A stretch of DNA of 40,356 nucleotides from Candolleomyces eurysporus (lineage: Eukaryota; Basidiomycota; Agaricomycetes; Agaricales; Psathyrellaceae): the NCBI GenBank assembly GCA_027579435.1, contig JANBPK010001264.1, positions 1-40,356 of the forward strand. The letters run 5' to 3'. Every line of letters begins with the position of its first letter. The stretch's first letter is position 1. The position numbers were made by a program, and so were the translations under genes. This document shows, piece by piece, positions 1 through 11,859 of this stretch. The notes below the pieces were generated by a model, which was not told the origin of the DNA, ran no database searches, and saw nothing but the letters and a program-made list of their open reading frames with translations.

Positions 1-17
1 CGTATTCTTTCCTGCAG

Positions 18-155
18 GTCAAGATGGGACGCGACCACACCATCTACGCAACCGTTCCTGGCTTCGTGCGGTTCTACAAGGAAAAGTGGATGCGGGGCGA
101 ACGGAGATTCGTTGGCGTGGTTCTCGAAAAGGGTGATGTCCTTCCTAGAGACGAG
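18..155 (+). CDS. MRPL27: Mitochondrial ribosomal protein bL27m, internal exon fragment (5' cut by window, 3' end missing)
   Basis: The exon opens after a CAG acceptor at 15-17 and reads VKMGRDHTIYATVPGFVRFY followed by a KRRFVGVV-like stretch (here GERRFVGVVLEKGD) and LPRDE. This is the conserved C-terminal half of the bL27 domain, a protein of the mitochondrial large ribosomal subunit near the peptidyl-transferase centre. The start of the gene lies outside the window. After LPRDE (about 155) the frame loses all resemblance to bL27 and runs through unrelated residues to a stop at 279-281. The DNA from about 151 onward reads, in another frame, as the middle of a HAD phosphatase gene. The family identity is clear; the missing 3' end is either a real deletion fusion or an assembly join. 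Confidence 0.8.
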
Positions 156-909
156 GTTCAAAGACTTCTATTTATATCTCAAGTCCAAAGGAATTCCCTT
201 GGTGATCCTCTCGAGGTACAGAGCTGTGTTTCCCTTTCTGAAATGGTTCCCTGGCTGATATATCGGTTTCCAGTGGCATGAGCCCTATCATCCGGATTAT
301 CATCTCTAATCTCATTGGTGATGAGGAAGCGGCCCAGCTTACCATTATTGCCAACGATGTCGACCTTCGAGGAGGAGATGGCTCACCTGGGACCTGGGGN
401 TGTACAATTTAGACACCCTGACTCACCTTTCGGGCACAACAAGGATGTTGCCATCTCTGAGTTTAGGGAGAAGAACCCTGGGTACACTATCTTCTTTAGT
501 GGCGATGGGTAAGCATCACGACATTGCAGTGTCCCGTAATCATCGCAAACTGAGGTATTCTTGTCTAGGATTTCCGACTTGAGCGCTTCTCGCTCCGCAA
601 CGGTTGGTCTGGTCTTCTTCAGCGCTCAAGACCCCTTCTTAATTGATTCCTTTGTCTTCTTCAGCTTTTCGTAAAGATGAGAGAAGGAAGTGGGGACGAC
701 CTCGCGGCCCATTGCGAAAAGGTGCCTTCCTTTGCGATTAGATAGGTTACTTCCTGACTCTAACCTTGATTTTCCCTCAGGAAAACATCCCATTCGAGGG
801 ATTTCGTTCTTTCCGCGAGGTACAGAGAGGCGTCGATGCCGTCTTCGGTAACACGTTGACTCTTGACAAACTCTGCACCGGACGAAATGGTCATGCTGAG
901 TGGTACTAA
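151..909 (+). pseudogene. 3' part of a HAD-superfamily polyol/sugar-phosphate phosphatase (yeast YNL010W/PYP1-like), 5' half missing
   Basis: Joining exons about 151-212, 270-508, 569-602, 665-719 and 780-909 gives RFKDFYLYLKSKGIPLVILS, SSGMSPIIRIII, HPDSPFGHNKD, FSGDGISDLSASR, LFVKMREGSGDDLAAHCEK and IPFEGFRSFREV. These match the order of motifs II-IV in the fungal YNL010W/PYP1-type HAD phosphatases: the SSGM motif, the FGHDK-like lysine and the GDGxSD magnesium motif. The N-terminal DxDGT nucleophile motif is absent, because the sequence upstream of about 151 is bL27m. Without the nucleophile the product could not be catalytic. One N at about 400 falls in the second exon. The final residues after FGNTLTLDK are not conserved. 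Small introns all have GT-AG ends. Confidence 0.7.
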
Positions 910-1726
910 TTACATGTGTGGTACAATTTGTGTGGGCTCAGTAGGATCGCCAGGGTCGCGCGTCTCCGCGAAACCCGAGCCCAGAATAGACTCTCGAGAT
1001 TTGATCGAGTTCCTCTTTGAGATGCAGTATATCCTCAGTATATCCTACCCTCAGTATATCGTACCTCGCAATTGATCCGTCGACGTAATGACGAATGTGG
1101 CGTTATCCTTTTTTCCCCCTGTCATGTCCCTGTCCTGTCCAAACACGAACGCAGACGGTTCAAGGACTGGGAGTGCAACGCACATGGGCACCAACAGCAC
1201 CTGAGTGCGGATTACGGGTATTCGCTGCTTCAAAGTGATTATGGGGCTATCCATTACATCTTTCCCAATTGATAACCCAATAAAATTTGACTTTCAATTG
1301 AATGCTTCCACATGGCACCATTGTGGAAACCGAACGCGACGCCATCGCTCGGGCTATCTTCTGTTACCGTGAATCAATTGTATTCAGAGCGAGAATTACA
1401 ATCCATCTAGTGTAGATAACCAACCGACTGGATAACGAGATGGATGGAAATAGGCTGATGGAATCAAATTACTATCAATACCCTCCAACCAGCAACTTCG
1501 CCGTCTCGGATTTGGCCATCACAACACCTGGATCTTCTCAGTGCTATAACGATATCCCTGCTGTCGGCGGGCATTTCATGCCGATGTTCTAGAGCGCAGT
1601 ACATTTTTACTTGGCCATCACCATTAGAAGTAGGAGGAACGGTCGCATTAAGAAAAAGACCTTTACTCAGGTAATCAACAAAGATACGGGTACAGACCAA
1701 CAGACGGACGGACGAACGTGTTACAA
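910..1726. other. Intergenic, convergent 3' flanks
   Basis: This lies between the phosphatase remnant and the 3' end of the minus-strand sugar transporter. I see no frame with a recognisable domain or a convincing splice pattern. The short open frames present (about 60-78 codons) overlap each other on both strands and look like chance. The only structure noted is the CAGTATATC triplet repeat at 1024-1062. Confidence 0.5.
1024..1062. repeat. Three direct copies of CAGTATATC
   Basis: The nine-base word CAGTATATC occurs three times in about 39 bases, separated by short C/T-rich spacers. It lies just downstream of the phosphatase remnant. The function is unknown and it may be a simple local duplication. 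Confidence 0.6.
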
Positions 1727-4445
1727 CTACTCAGACTTCTGCACCAGATACTTATCGTAACCTATCTCGGCGTTGATTCTAGCCATGCGTTCTTTATCTT
1801 GCTCGGAGGTTTTGTTGGTATCTCCAAACGCAACATCCATTTCCTAAGGATGCGAAAGGATCGTAAGTACCATACTTAGATTTGAAGATGGCGATGTACA
1901 AACCTCAAGAGAGTGCCCAGCGGTTTCAGGGATAAAGCAGCAGAACGCCGCTCCAATAAAACACCATGCAGCAAAGCTGTAAAGATACTTCAGCAATCCG
2001 ACATCTCAACACAGATGAATGCAGTTACGAACAAGATGTATGTGCCGAATCTCAGATTAGCGAGCATAGTGGGGGTGGCCATCCCGACTGTGGAGAACAA
2101 TGTTGAGAAAACTCCCACCACAACAATCGACTGAGAACCCACCAACGAACGAATTGATCCAACTGCTTGAAGCTGTGATGGAGAGGCCCTTGCTTCGAGC
2201 GCGTAATGGGAAAATCTCTGGAATGGGTGTCAAGCCTCTGCCAAAGTGAAACAGGAAGCCGAAAACCGACCTGCGCAGAGAACCCAGCTGACCGGGCCAA
2301 AACTCATGGCGAACGCGACGGAAAAGATCCAAACAAAGACGCATGCGACCCATCCTGCAGCCTGGAAAATAATTAGTGGCCTTCGAAAGCAGATAGTCTT
2401 CCCTGTAGAAAATACCTTGTGGGTCAGCCAGGAATCTTGATATCTTCCACTTAGCCCTGCGATGATGGCATGGCAGACACCCTGGAATAGATCGAAGTTA
2501 GCAAAAATCAGTCGCTCCCAACGAGGCCTACGTACCATGGCGAGAGCGCCAGCGATGAGGGTTGGCTTGCGTCCGACCCCTAGATGAATCATGGAATAAG
2601 ATACCGCAGATGTCGGATGAGAGAACACGGTACTTACGGTCCAGATAGAGCACAGTAGGGACGGTAGCGATAAGCATGACGATTCCAACGACACCTGTTG
2701 CCAGAAGGGAAACAGTCGTTCCGGACAGACCGAGCCCCTGGAAGATGGTAGGAGCGTAGAAGAGTACGGCATTGATACCTGGAACCGTTGGTGAATACTC
2801 AAATGTACGTGAAGAAGGAACGAAAGATATCTCACCATTCCACTGCCTATGAATCGCGATCAAATATCGTCAGAAAAAAACAGGGTTCAAAATAGGTGAA
2901 TCTTACTGGAAGAACATAATGAGCACTGAAAAATGCGGGTGGTTAGCGGATTCTATAAGCTCCGGAATAATTTACAACCCACCTCCAACAAGAACGCGTT
3001 TTCTATTAGCAGGTGTTCGGAAGAGATACGACCATTGTTTCCACGAAGTCGAAAGAGAAGCACGCCATCCCGTCGTCGACGCTTGAGGATCTTTCTCCAA
3101 ATCGGCGAGTTCAGACTCAAATTTGTGTTGGCCTAAAATCTCGAGGTACTCTATCTGTACCTCGTCCGACTCGGCGGGACGCCTCCGAAGGGAAACGAGA
3201 GCTTCCAGAGCCTCAGCATTCCTAGATTTACTAACCAACCAACGAGGCGACTCCGGGGCAAAAAGAATCCCGACTGCAAGAATAATACCTGGAGCGAGTT
3301 GCAAGGCAAGCTGGAATTGAATGAGTTTACTACTCGGCTCAGCTCAATGAGTGAAACAACCCACAGGAATGCGCCATGCTGCTTCGCTCTGTCCTTCGCC
3401 AGTTCCTCCGATGCTGACGGGTGCGTTAGAAGCCATTAACTAGATCGATACCCATCACTTACTAGTTGGTACCGAAATCACTGTCGGTAGGAGGTTCATA
3501 TCAGATACATCACACTCGAGGGCATGCGTTTGCAGACAACTCACATCCAGAACGCAAGAAGCGTGCCAAATTCGGTTGAGAGTTGAAACAGACTCCCGAC
3601 AGACCCCCGAATGGAGCTCGGGGATATCTCTAAAAGCGCGATCCAATTGATCAGAGGTCAACTACTTGTGGGATCTTGAGCGATTCGACTTACCAGTGTT
3701 GTAGAGCGACGTCCCTACAGACAGCGCACCCACTCCAAAGCCCGTGAAGAAGCGACTTGGACATAGTCGTCAGGAATGACAGGGAACCAAAATGACAACA
3801 TGACGGCATACCCAACAAAAAGAAAGGCGGCGTTTCGTGCGCCGGTTTGGAGAGCGGTTCCCAGGGCTAGGAAAAGGCATGCGAAAGTTATGCTCCGTCT
3901 CCGACCGAACTTCTCGGAGGCCCAGCCATTTTGCATGGCTAAAGAGATAGAGAACAATGAGTCAGAGTCAGGTCGTTCTGCACAGAAAACGCGTGACTGA
4001 CTTCCTAACCAGGCCCCCAGATTCAAAATCTTGCAAAGGCAACTTTCAGAACAAGGTCGGGGTTGCGATAATGGGCACGAAACGTACCGAACTGACCAAT
4101 CCCCTCATTGTTGTCGAGTTGATTGAGGGGAAGGTCCTTTGGAAATTCGACATTACCAAAATACCACCAAAAACCCCTAGATTGTCTATTGAACGCTTGA
4201 CGTGAGCTTACAAATGAGAGAATAGAAAACTGGAAACTTACAGCCATAAAGAAAGCCTCCAAGGGTACAAACTGCAGGGACGGGCGCCGTTTAGCACGAT
4301 TGCACCCATTCCGATTCCGATTCGAGAAGAGCTTACACAATGCCAATCCAACGATGCGGCGCTCCTCCCATAGTGCCCGAACAGGGTTGAGAGGTTGCTT
4401 CTGCAGGGGAGTCTCTTCAGAGGAGTGGGAGGGAGTTTTCGACAT
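1727..4445 (-). CDS. MFS sugar porter (hexose/monosaccharide transporter family)
   Basis: This is a proton-linked or facilitative sugar transporter of the major facilitator superfamily, expected to have 12 membrane segments in the plasma membrane. The start at 4445 gives [11 protein letters not shown], a short hydrophilic cytosolic tail. Splicing many small introns gives [19 protein letters not shown] (TM1), [10 protein letters not shown] (loop 2-3 signature), [55 protein letters not shown] (TM7 QQ-N-N motif), [11 protein letters not shown], the FGPVSWVL segment, [11 protein letters not shown] and [12 protein letters not shown]. These are the sugar-porter signatures in the right order. It ends at 1727 after [11 protein letters not shown]. 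Apparent frame breaks near 2110-2170 and 4130-4240 disappear when introns with normal GT-AG ends are removed, so the gene looks intact. The exact sugar cannot be told. It is divergent from the oxidoreductase at 5302. Confidence 0.9.
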
Positions 4446-5301
4446 GGTTGACAGGTCGAAAGAAACGAAAGGACAGCCTCGCAGGGTACGGCGAGGCCTG
4501 TTAAAGAGCTCCGTGTGGGCGATTGCATTACGTTTGATCGCCACGCCGAAGAGCCGCATAGTCGGACCTATGGAGCGAGAAGTCCAAAGAGTATATTTAC
4601 TTCCCTGCGCTCACAGATGATGAAGAATCCGAACCCGTTGCCCGTCGAAGCATTTCAGGCTATCAGAATGCAAGCTTACCCATCCATATTCCGTCTTCTC
4701 TTGAGGACAGAAAGTGCCGGTTTTGGCAGCCTCCAGATAAACAAACTTTCTGGCAACCTTAGGGATGCAAGTTTTGGAAATTTTACGCCCCGGGAGGGTA
4801 GGCTAAAGTCTGAGCCCGAAGCGGGGGCGGAGCTTATGGGGGTGGATACGCGTAGCCACTATGGAGATGCCTGGGGAGGTAAGGGTAGGGACGGGTAGAT
4901 TAGAGAACGCGAGGCTACACGAGGACGGCGGAATGCGAACCAGGAGACAAGTCTCTGTCAGCGCCAGCGGGCTCCCACGATTCGGATATGACCGGCCGAG
5001 CAAGGGTCTTCAATTCCTATTCTGATTTCAAGTCCAGCAATTTTGCTTCCGAAACGGAGGAAGATGAAGATTCTAACCACCAACTAGGCCCAATGAGATG
5101 GTTGCCAGAAATCTCCATCTAGCTCGGGATTTGCTCCTATCGCGATACCCTGAGTTCTCCTGAGTTTCACCGTTCGCGCCCAGATACCCGCGAATCATAT
5201 TTCAGGATGTACATGCTGCACCTCGGTCGCTCGTCGAAATTTATATACCCAATCCTACTCCGCAAGGCTCTTCATCTTTGACATCCACAAACCCACAAGC
5301 T
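4446..5301. promoter_or_regulatory. Divergent promoter region between the sugar transporter and the oxidoreductase
   Basis: About 850 bases separate the two divergent start codons. A TATATA element lies at 5242-5247, some 55 bases before the plus-strand ATG at 5302. Two matches to the fungal Mig1/CreA carbon-repressor core SYGGGG are visible, GCGGGG at 4821-4826 and CTGGGG at 4871-4876, inside a GC-rich patch at 4810-4890. Such sites would fit a sugar-transporter promoter, but the core is short and may be chance. No other gene is seen here. Confidence 0.4.
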
Positions 5302-6973
5302 ATGGCCCACGTCCCAGGTTCTTCATTCGCTGAGAAGGTCTTTGCCGCAGACCAGATCATTCGCGTCGGAATCGTTGGTGCGGGTGAAGTTGCACAAACG
5401 ACACATGTAAGTGCATACGTCGACTTGTCGTTCCCGAGGCCATACTCACGCGATATACATCAGATTCCGACTCTGGGCCTTCTTTCGCACTTGTACAAGG
5501 TCGTCGCCCTGTGCGATGTCTCTCAGAACCTACTCGAGCATTGTGCTGCCAAGTTCCATCTTTCCAAGGAAGATCTCCACCTCGACGCGTATGTACGCCT
5601 CCCTTACTTTCTACTTCATTCTTACAGATGACCTTGGGCTCAGGTCCGACCTGATTAAGAGAGCCGATGTCGATCTTGTCCTCGTCATTGCTGCCGATGA
5701 GTACCATGTCGGTGGAGTTAGTTGCGTCCCTGATCGCCGTACTAAACACTCTTGATAGGCAAGCGTTGCAGTCCAAGCTGCCGATGCGGGCAAGCATGTA
5801 TTCATCGAAAAGCCAATGACTTTGACCACAAAGGATGCTCAAGACATCATCGACGCCCAGAAGCGCAACAATGCAAGTCTCGCTTGTCTTGACTTCATTG
5901 AGATTTAGCTAACACTAAGGCTTTGTCAGGTCATAATCTGGATCGGGTACATGCGAAGGTACGCTGCAGCCTTTGTGGAAGCAGTGAAAATCGTCAAGTC
6001 TATGAAGAAGATTGAATACGCTAGAGTTCGAGATATCATTGGTTATGTAGGCTTATCAATCCCTTCAGATCGCGTCCCAAAGCTAACTGATATCTATCCG
6101 CTATCTATCCGTAGAACCATCTCTTTGTCAATCAGAGCGGATTCTTCCCTGTCCGTTTCTCAGACATACCAGACTCTGCTAAGGATGATTTGAAAGCTCG
6201 CTCTCAGGCCGCCGCACTCGCCAGTCTTGGACAGAGCCGCGCTTCCAACCCTGGAGAAGTCAGCACCTGGCGCCTCCTTTGCAGTCTTGGATCCCATGAT
6301 CTCTCCGCTATGCGTGAGCTTTTGGGGCCTCCTAAGGGCGTTCTTGGCGCAGGAAGGCATGGAAGCTGGATCACAGCTCTCTTTGACTACGGCGACTTCG
6401 TCACCACCTACGAAACTGGACACGATTCTGTTGGCTCGTTTGACGCCCGTAAGCGGACTTTCTTCGGATGCATGAGGTAAAGCATTATGTTGACTTACTC
6501 ACCTATCCACTCTAGACCTTGAAGTATACGGAGATGGAAAGCGGGTACGCGTCGATTACGACACTCGTAAGCACCGTATCTTCGTTTTCTGCGAGATGAA
6601 ACGACTGACTCTGTGATTCCCGCTTTCCAGCCTATGTCAAGGTTCGCGGTCTTCTCTTCTGCGATAGAACCTGATGGTTTACTCATCCACGTTGCAGGGG
6701 CTTCCCATTACTCTAACCATCGCTGAAAATGATGCATCTGGTGCTTATGTCGAGCGTGTCATTCGCCCGACTTACGAAGATTGCTGTGAGTTCCGAAGGC
6801 GTTGATAAGTCACGATGGCTAATGTTTCCCCGTGATTGATCGCAGACACTTTGCAATACCAGGCCCTCCACGACGCAATCTTTGGTAAAGGCCCTGTCAA
6901 ATGCACTCCAGAGGATGCTGCTCAAGAGCTTCGCACCATCGGGCTAGTCATGGATGCCATCACTCCTCCGTAA
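5302..6973 (+). CDS. Gfo/Idh/MocA-family NAD(P)-dependent oxidoreductase
   Basis: The start MAHVPGSSFAEKVFAAD is followed by the Rossmann motif VGIVGAGEVAQTTH (GxGxxA type) that binds NAD(P). The exon after the first intron (5407-5463) begins IPTLGLLSHLYKVVALCDVS, the usual beta-2 strand. Later exons give DLVLVIAADEYHASVAVQAA, then HVFIEKPMTLTTKDAQ with the family EKP motif (Lys expected to be catalytic), and the C-terminal substrate domain with STWRLLCSLGSHDLSAMREL and a GPPKGVLGA turn. It ends LVMDAITPP at 6973. All introns are short. The family acts on sugars, inositols or their derivatives; the substrate is not readable. The divergent neighbour is a sugar transporter, which may hint at a shared carbohydrate pathway (inference). 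Confidence 0.9.
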
Positions 6974-8582
6974 TCTCGTCTTCCAGTGTTTTTGTCGTGA
7001 AGGTGCTGCTACGCTATTCAGTTTTTCAGGGTTATCTTCGAGTACATGTTGTATGATTGGAACTGGAAAAGAATATGTAATTGACAACTACCAGTGTCTG
7101 GAGAAAGTGTATAGTGTTACGAATACTATGATTGCTGTTTCTAAATGAAACTCATCCCCACCGCATCTTTCGTCCCGTAGTCCGGACACCTAACATCGTT
7201 TAATTCTGCGAGCCAGAGGTTTTCATGTCTATCTCATCTTTCACATAATTTTTGGGCTATATTGAGCTCGAACGCCCGCATTACCACGCGGCAGATTTCC
7301 TCCAGTGGCTTGAGTTCTCCATTTGTACCGACTATTTTTCTGCGATGCTTCTGTATACCCAGAAATGTGCAAAAATTTTCGATAATCTCGGAGATACCGA
7401 AATTACTGACTCGTAAATTGCTCAAGAGGTTTATTCGTAACCAATACCCGATAATGTAGAGCGCTGGCATGCCAGTCAGATATCACCCGGGTTAGCCATA
7501 CACAATCCGGCGGATACTGATACTAGTTTGGACGGACCGAAAAAGAATTTCTTTTCCACTCGTGTTACGTAGCTCTCCGACGGACCATGAGATACGTCTC
7601 GATAGGATTTCACCCTGCCACCCGGAAAGCTTTCCCGATCGGTGTTTTCGCCAAAAACCAGTGCACACCAATCGGTTATCATTGATCAATTGACGACGTG
7701 ATCGCCATGCCTTTTCCTTTCGGAGCTCGATCTGAGATGCAACCCCGCTGCCAGTGTGCAGTTGCCACTTCGCAGCACTTCGCTACCTACCTCCTTCACG
7801 GGAGCTGTCGCCCCATTCTAGGAGAAATAAACGAACTCCGTTAATCCGAAATTGTATTAAGACAGAATAAGATGCTTCGTGATGACACCGCCCTCCGTTG
7901 TAGTCGTAGAATTCATTCGGGAAATGAATTCCATACTCTCTTGCATTCAGACTCAGCAGGAGAATTGTTCTTTCCTAAAGCTTGCAGAAACGAGTGAAAA
8001 TTCGAGTCATTCGCTGGTGCCCCGACAGATGCGTGTCGGAGAGCTTCTATTTAGGGTACCGGCTATTGATAGATATTGGTACATCGCAATCAAACATGCG
8101 CCTACTAGTCCTCTCCGAAGACTGACCGAGACGACGGGCACAACGCGCCATAGAGACGATCGGACCTGACACGCGAAAGACACCTTCTTTACCCCTCCCC
8201 AGGCGCTACACATGGGGTACAAGTAAATTATCTCGTCCTTGAAATATCTCTTTTTGGTTTCTGAAAGAGATGAACAAAATCAAGCTTCGAACTTATTGGA
8301 TCTGCAACCCTAGATCGGTGAAATCTCCCTTCCTCCTGCGACTTCGCACTGTAAAAAATCAATGATAATTATTACTTCCATCTCGGACCCTGCTGTGTCA
8401 GTTTCGCTCCAGGTAATCTGACAGGAAGTTAGACGGTGACCTTGTGTGACCGACTCTCAAACAGAAAATAGAGGAGTCTGGGCTTAGTCGGTTCACGCCA
8501 TATAAGATCACCTCCTACCCAACCCTTTCCTCCCTCGTTGCACTTTCGAACTTGCACCTAAGCTTCACAGCTGGATCTTACT
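6974..8582. other. Long intergenic region, including the promoter of the DUF1479 gene
   Basis: About 1.6 kb lies between two same-strand genes. A TATA-like element (CATATAAG, 8499-8506) lies about 80 bases before the ATG at 8583, inside a C/T-rich leader. I find no recognisable protein. A minus-strand frame at 7234-7470 (78 codons) and plus-strand frames at 7262 and 7879 have no familiar motif and are probably chance. No tRNA-like cloverleaf or repeat was noticed. Confidence 0.45.
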
Positions 8583-10347
8583 ATGGCCACAGCGGACGTC
8601 GCTCCTGCTCCCTCTATGGGTTCTATGTTCCAAGTCAGTGTTGTGAACAAGAAGCAGGAAGGGAATATCTCCGCGTTCTGGAAGTCCTTGAACGGGGACA
8701 AAGAGGACGCGCTGCCCAAGCGCTACTCTGACCTCAAGAAAAAGCTGGTCAGCACTCCCGAGGCAGAGCGTAGCCTTGTAGAGGGATGGAGGAGCATCCT
8801 CGCTTCCCTCAAGGAGAACAACCCCAAGTGGGCCGCCAAAGGAGTAGATGTAAGTAAATTGATCACCTCGATCCAAGAAGATGGATACTGACGACGGCCA
8901 TGAACAGAACATCCCCCAAGTCAACTACGAGGACCTGATAGAGGGAGATAATAATTCCGCTGTCGCGAAAGCCATTCGCGAGTGCGGAAATGTTGTAATT
9001 AAAGGCGCGGTCGACCAAGAGACTGCCTTGGCTTGGAAGGAGGGTATACGCGAATATATCAAGAAGAACCCTGGCGTCAAAGGTAAGGTTTTACTGTAAA
9101 CAGATACGGATGGAGAAAGCTCACGCGCATCATAACAAAGGTTTCCCCGCACACGACCCTCAGGTGTTCGAGCTCTACTGGACTCCATCCCAGATAGCAG
9201 CTCGTACTCACCCGTGAGTGTGATGACCCGTCTCCATATGGATTTCTCTGACATTTTTGGCGTTATTCAGTCGTCTAGTGTCTCTGGTCGTTCGCATGAA
9301 TGAATTGTGGGATGCATCTCCCAGCGCCGAGATCTCCCGCAGGAACCCAATCTTCTACGCGGACCGTTGCAGGGAGCGCCACGCAGGCGACACCTCCTTC
9401 GCTCTCGGGCCCCATTCGGATTCTGGTACCATCGAGCGCTGGGAGAATGAATCCTACAGCTCCTGCTACCGAGACGGAATCATCGAGAACTGGGAGACTT
9501 GGAACCCATGGAACATTGACGGCCGCGTTAAGGCCAACACCGATATGTACGACTCCCCGGGAGGATCCAGCGTCTTCAGGACTTTCCAGGGTTGGCTTGG
9601 TTTGTCCCATACTGGACCCGGAGAAGGAACTTTGCGTAAGTAGTGCTACACCATTGAGTTCGTACGGAAAGTTTAACGCACAATTAGGTGTACATCCCTC
9701 CGTAAAGCACGCCACCGCGTACTTCTGGATGAGGCCGTTCTTCTCCCCCATCAAGACCGAGGAGGAATGTGCGACCAGAGACGAGTACCTCGACGTAGAC
9801 AACTGGCGTCTCGACCTCGAAAGTACTGCATTCCCCGGATCTCCACCAGGACGTGGCCAGGAGTTCTCCGATGCTACCCACCCCCACCTTGAGGTGAACA
9901 AGGTGATCACAAGCATCCCCCGAGTCGAACCGGGTGACTTCGTCTTCTGGCATTGTGGTATGTTTCTATCCACGAGACTTGAATCTTTGGTTGATCAATT
10001 TTCTCATAGACGGTATCCACGCTGTCGAGGCCAAGCATGGAGGAACGGGAGACTCCTCCGTCATGTACATCGGTGCTGCGCCACTCACCGCCGGGAATGC
10101 GGAGTACCTTGCTCAACAGCGCGCAACATTCTTATCTGGTGTTCCTCCTCCGGACTACCCTGGAGGCAAGGGAGAGAGTGGCTTCATCGGAAGGCCTACA
10201 GACAAGGATTTAAAGAGTCCTGAGGCCAGGAGAGGTATGGGCTTCGAGAAATTCGTGGCGGCGGAAAATGCGACTGAGGGTGAGCAGATTGTCATTCGTG
10301 CCGCGAATGACATTCTCGGCTTGACGGAGAATAAGATCAACATCTAA
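8583..10347 (+). CDS. DUF1479 (YbiU-like) putative 2-oxoglutarate/Fe(II)-type oxygenase
   Basis: The protein starts MATADVAPAPSMGSMFQVSV and runs through exons ending at about 8850, 9082, 9212, 9635, 9954 and 10347. It shows the family N-terminal region (RYSDLKKKL, EGWRSILASLKE, IPQVNYEDL, ECGNVVIKGAV). The core follows, with GPHSDSGTIERWE giving the HxD metal pair at about residues 220 and 222, and EPGDFVFWHCDGIHAVEAKH giving the distal histidine region. This layout fits the double-stranded beta-helix fold of the DUF1479 family, of which bacterial YbiU is a member. The substrate is unknown. The start is supported by the TATA element about 80 bases upstream and a normal purine at -3. Length (about 450 residues) is normal for the family, and no break is seen. 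Confidence 0.88.
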
Positions 10348-10733
10348 GCGCCGCTCAAATAAATAGTTTATGTACCACCATTTTCGGATTTATCCTTTGA
10401 TCTTGTGCAATTCGCTCGACTCTCGACGTGTAACCCCGTATCGTGTAAACTGCCTTGTACTCTCTCAAACTTATAAATTCTACTTGTTCCAGGGAAAACG
10501 CTCTCAGGTCATGGGGCTCAGATCCGAGGGCCCTCCGAAAAGGGTCCTTCTACTCGTACGGTCGTGCTTGTCACATTCGATTCCATCTTCTTCATTACGG
10601 TCACTTCGGAACGGTGGCTGCCAAAGAACACCATATGGGTATAGCGTTATTCATGTCTCTAACAACCTCGTCGGCGGAAGTGACTTGAACATGCTCCCAG
10701 AAATGTATAAAATCCACTCCGAATCGAACCAGC
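10348..10733. other. Intergenic, promoter of the HAD phosphatase gene
   Basis: About 390 bases. TATAAAA at 10706-10712 lies some 25 bases before the chosen ATG (10734). Overlapping short open frames here show no domain. No other feature is seen. Confidence 0.4.
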
Positions 10734-11859
10734 ATGTCACTCGCCCCAGGTATCATCCCAGATGTCTCCATCGGTTGTACAAGCAAAGGTTATGTGCGTG
10801 TACCTTTCCCAGTCCAACTCATCTGGTGGAACTCCCTGACACAGACCCGGTACTGCCAGCCTCTTTGATATGGACGGAACCCTCATCGACTCGTCCGCAG
10901 GATTGGAAGGTGCATGGGAGGCTTTCAAGGAAACGTATCCTCATATCGATGTCCCCCATATCCTGGAAGGCATGCATATCTATGGGTTATTCACGCTGTC
11001 CCTCTCCGACTAACCAGCCTGCAGGTTCCCAGGGCGTTCGTACGATGGACAATCTACGCAACCACTGTGGTATCACCGATCCAGAATTGCTAGAAGTGAG
11101 GGCACACCTTATCTGTATCGCAAGATTTGCTTAACCTTTCATCAGAGTGAGGCCATTAGGTTTGAACAGACTATCGTCACGTCTGCATCTGCCAATGGCA
11201 GGCCTGGAATTATCCGTCTTCCGGGTGTGAAGGATGCCATGGGTGCTGTACGTCTTTTCGCTGTCGCTAGTTCCCCATTTTAACCCCGATTGCAAAGCTC
11301 ATCTCTCGTCGGTACCTCCCCAATCCCTCGTGGGCTATCTGCACCTCATCTACCAAAGTGTACTCCACTCTGGCTTTGACCACGTCTGATATACCAATCC
11401 CTGAAGTACTGGTTACCAGTGAGACAGTTGAGAAGGGTAAACCGAAGTTAGTCAAGTCATTGATGCCATTCATTCCTTGTCTGACCGTCTGTCTATATTT
11501 GCAGCCCAGACCCTTACCTTCTTGGTGCGAAACTCTGTGGAGTAGACCCCGCAGACTGTAAGACCATAATGATCGTCAGATGTTTCTTTGCAAAACTCAG
11601 ATATGAACTGTAGGTATCGTTATCGAAGATTCTCCCAACGGAATTCGCAGTGGGCTTGCCGCTGGGTGCAAGGTCGTTGGCATCCTTACGTCCCATTCTC
11701 GAGAGTCAGTTGAGGCCGTGAAGCCCAACTGGGTTGCTCAAGACCTATCCCAGTGAGCATTTTCTAACAATTGGCTCATTGACTGCAATTCAAACCCTAC
11801 CTCATAGACTCAGGTTTGCTCTGACGGACGCGGGTGTTGAGGTAGCCATCGATGCGTAA
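10734..11859 (+). CDS. HAD-superfamily phosphatase, glycerol-3-phosphatase / 2-deoxyglucose-6-phosphatase type
   Basis: Splicing a 16-base first exon (10734-10749), a 13-base second exon (10813-10825) and an exon from 10860 gives MSLAPVQLICLFDMDGTL, the HAD motif I with two catalytic aspartates. The intron between exons 2 and 3 is only 34 bases. Next come GSQGVRTMDNLRNHC (cap domain), CTSSTKVYSTLAL (motif II serine/threonine region), a VEKGKPNPDPYLLGA stretch (motif III lysine) and CIVIEDSPNGIRSGLAAGC (motif IV acidic pair). This order is typical of the yeast GPP1/DOG1-like branch. It ends VEVAIDA at 11859. The intron starting at about 10971 appears to begin GC rather than GT (GCATGC), a known minor donor type. 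The substrate may be glycerol-3-phosphate or a sugar phosphate. Confidence 0.85.

Noticed and set aside
2090..2180. Apparent frameshift in the sugar transporter near the WINSFV residues
   Set aside because: Removing a normal intron that starts GTGGGT and ends CCACAG restores the frame as [11 protein letters not shown], typical of the family, so no frameshift is needed.
4120..4240. Missing acceptor before the second half of TM1 in the transporter
   Set aside because: An acceptor CAATAG gives [16 protein letters not shown] in frame, so the gene is intact.
9275..10223. Long open frames on both strands over the DUF1479 gene
   Set aside because: They overlap exons whose product matches a known family with correct splice sites; the alternative frames have no domain.
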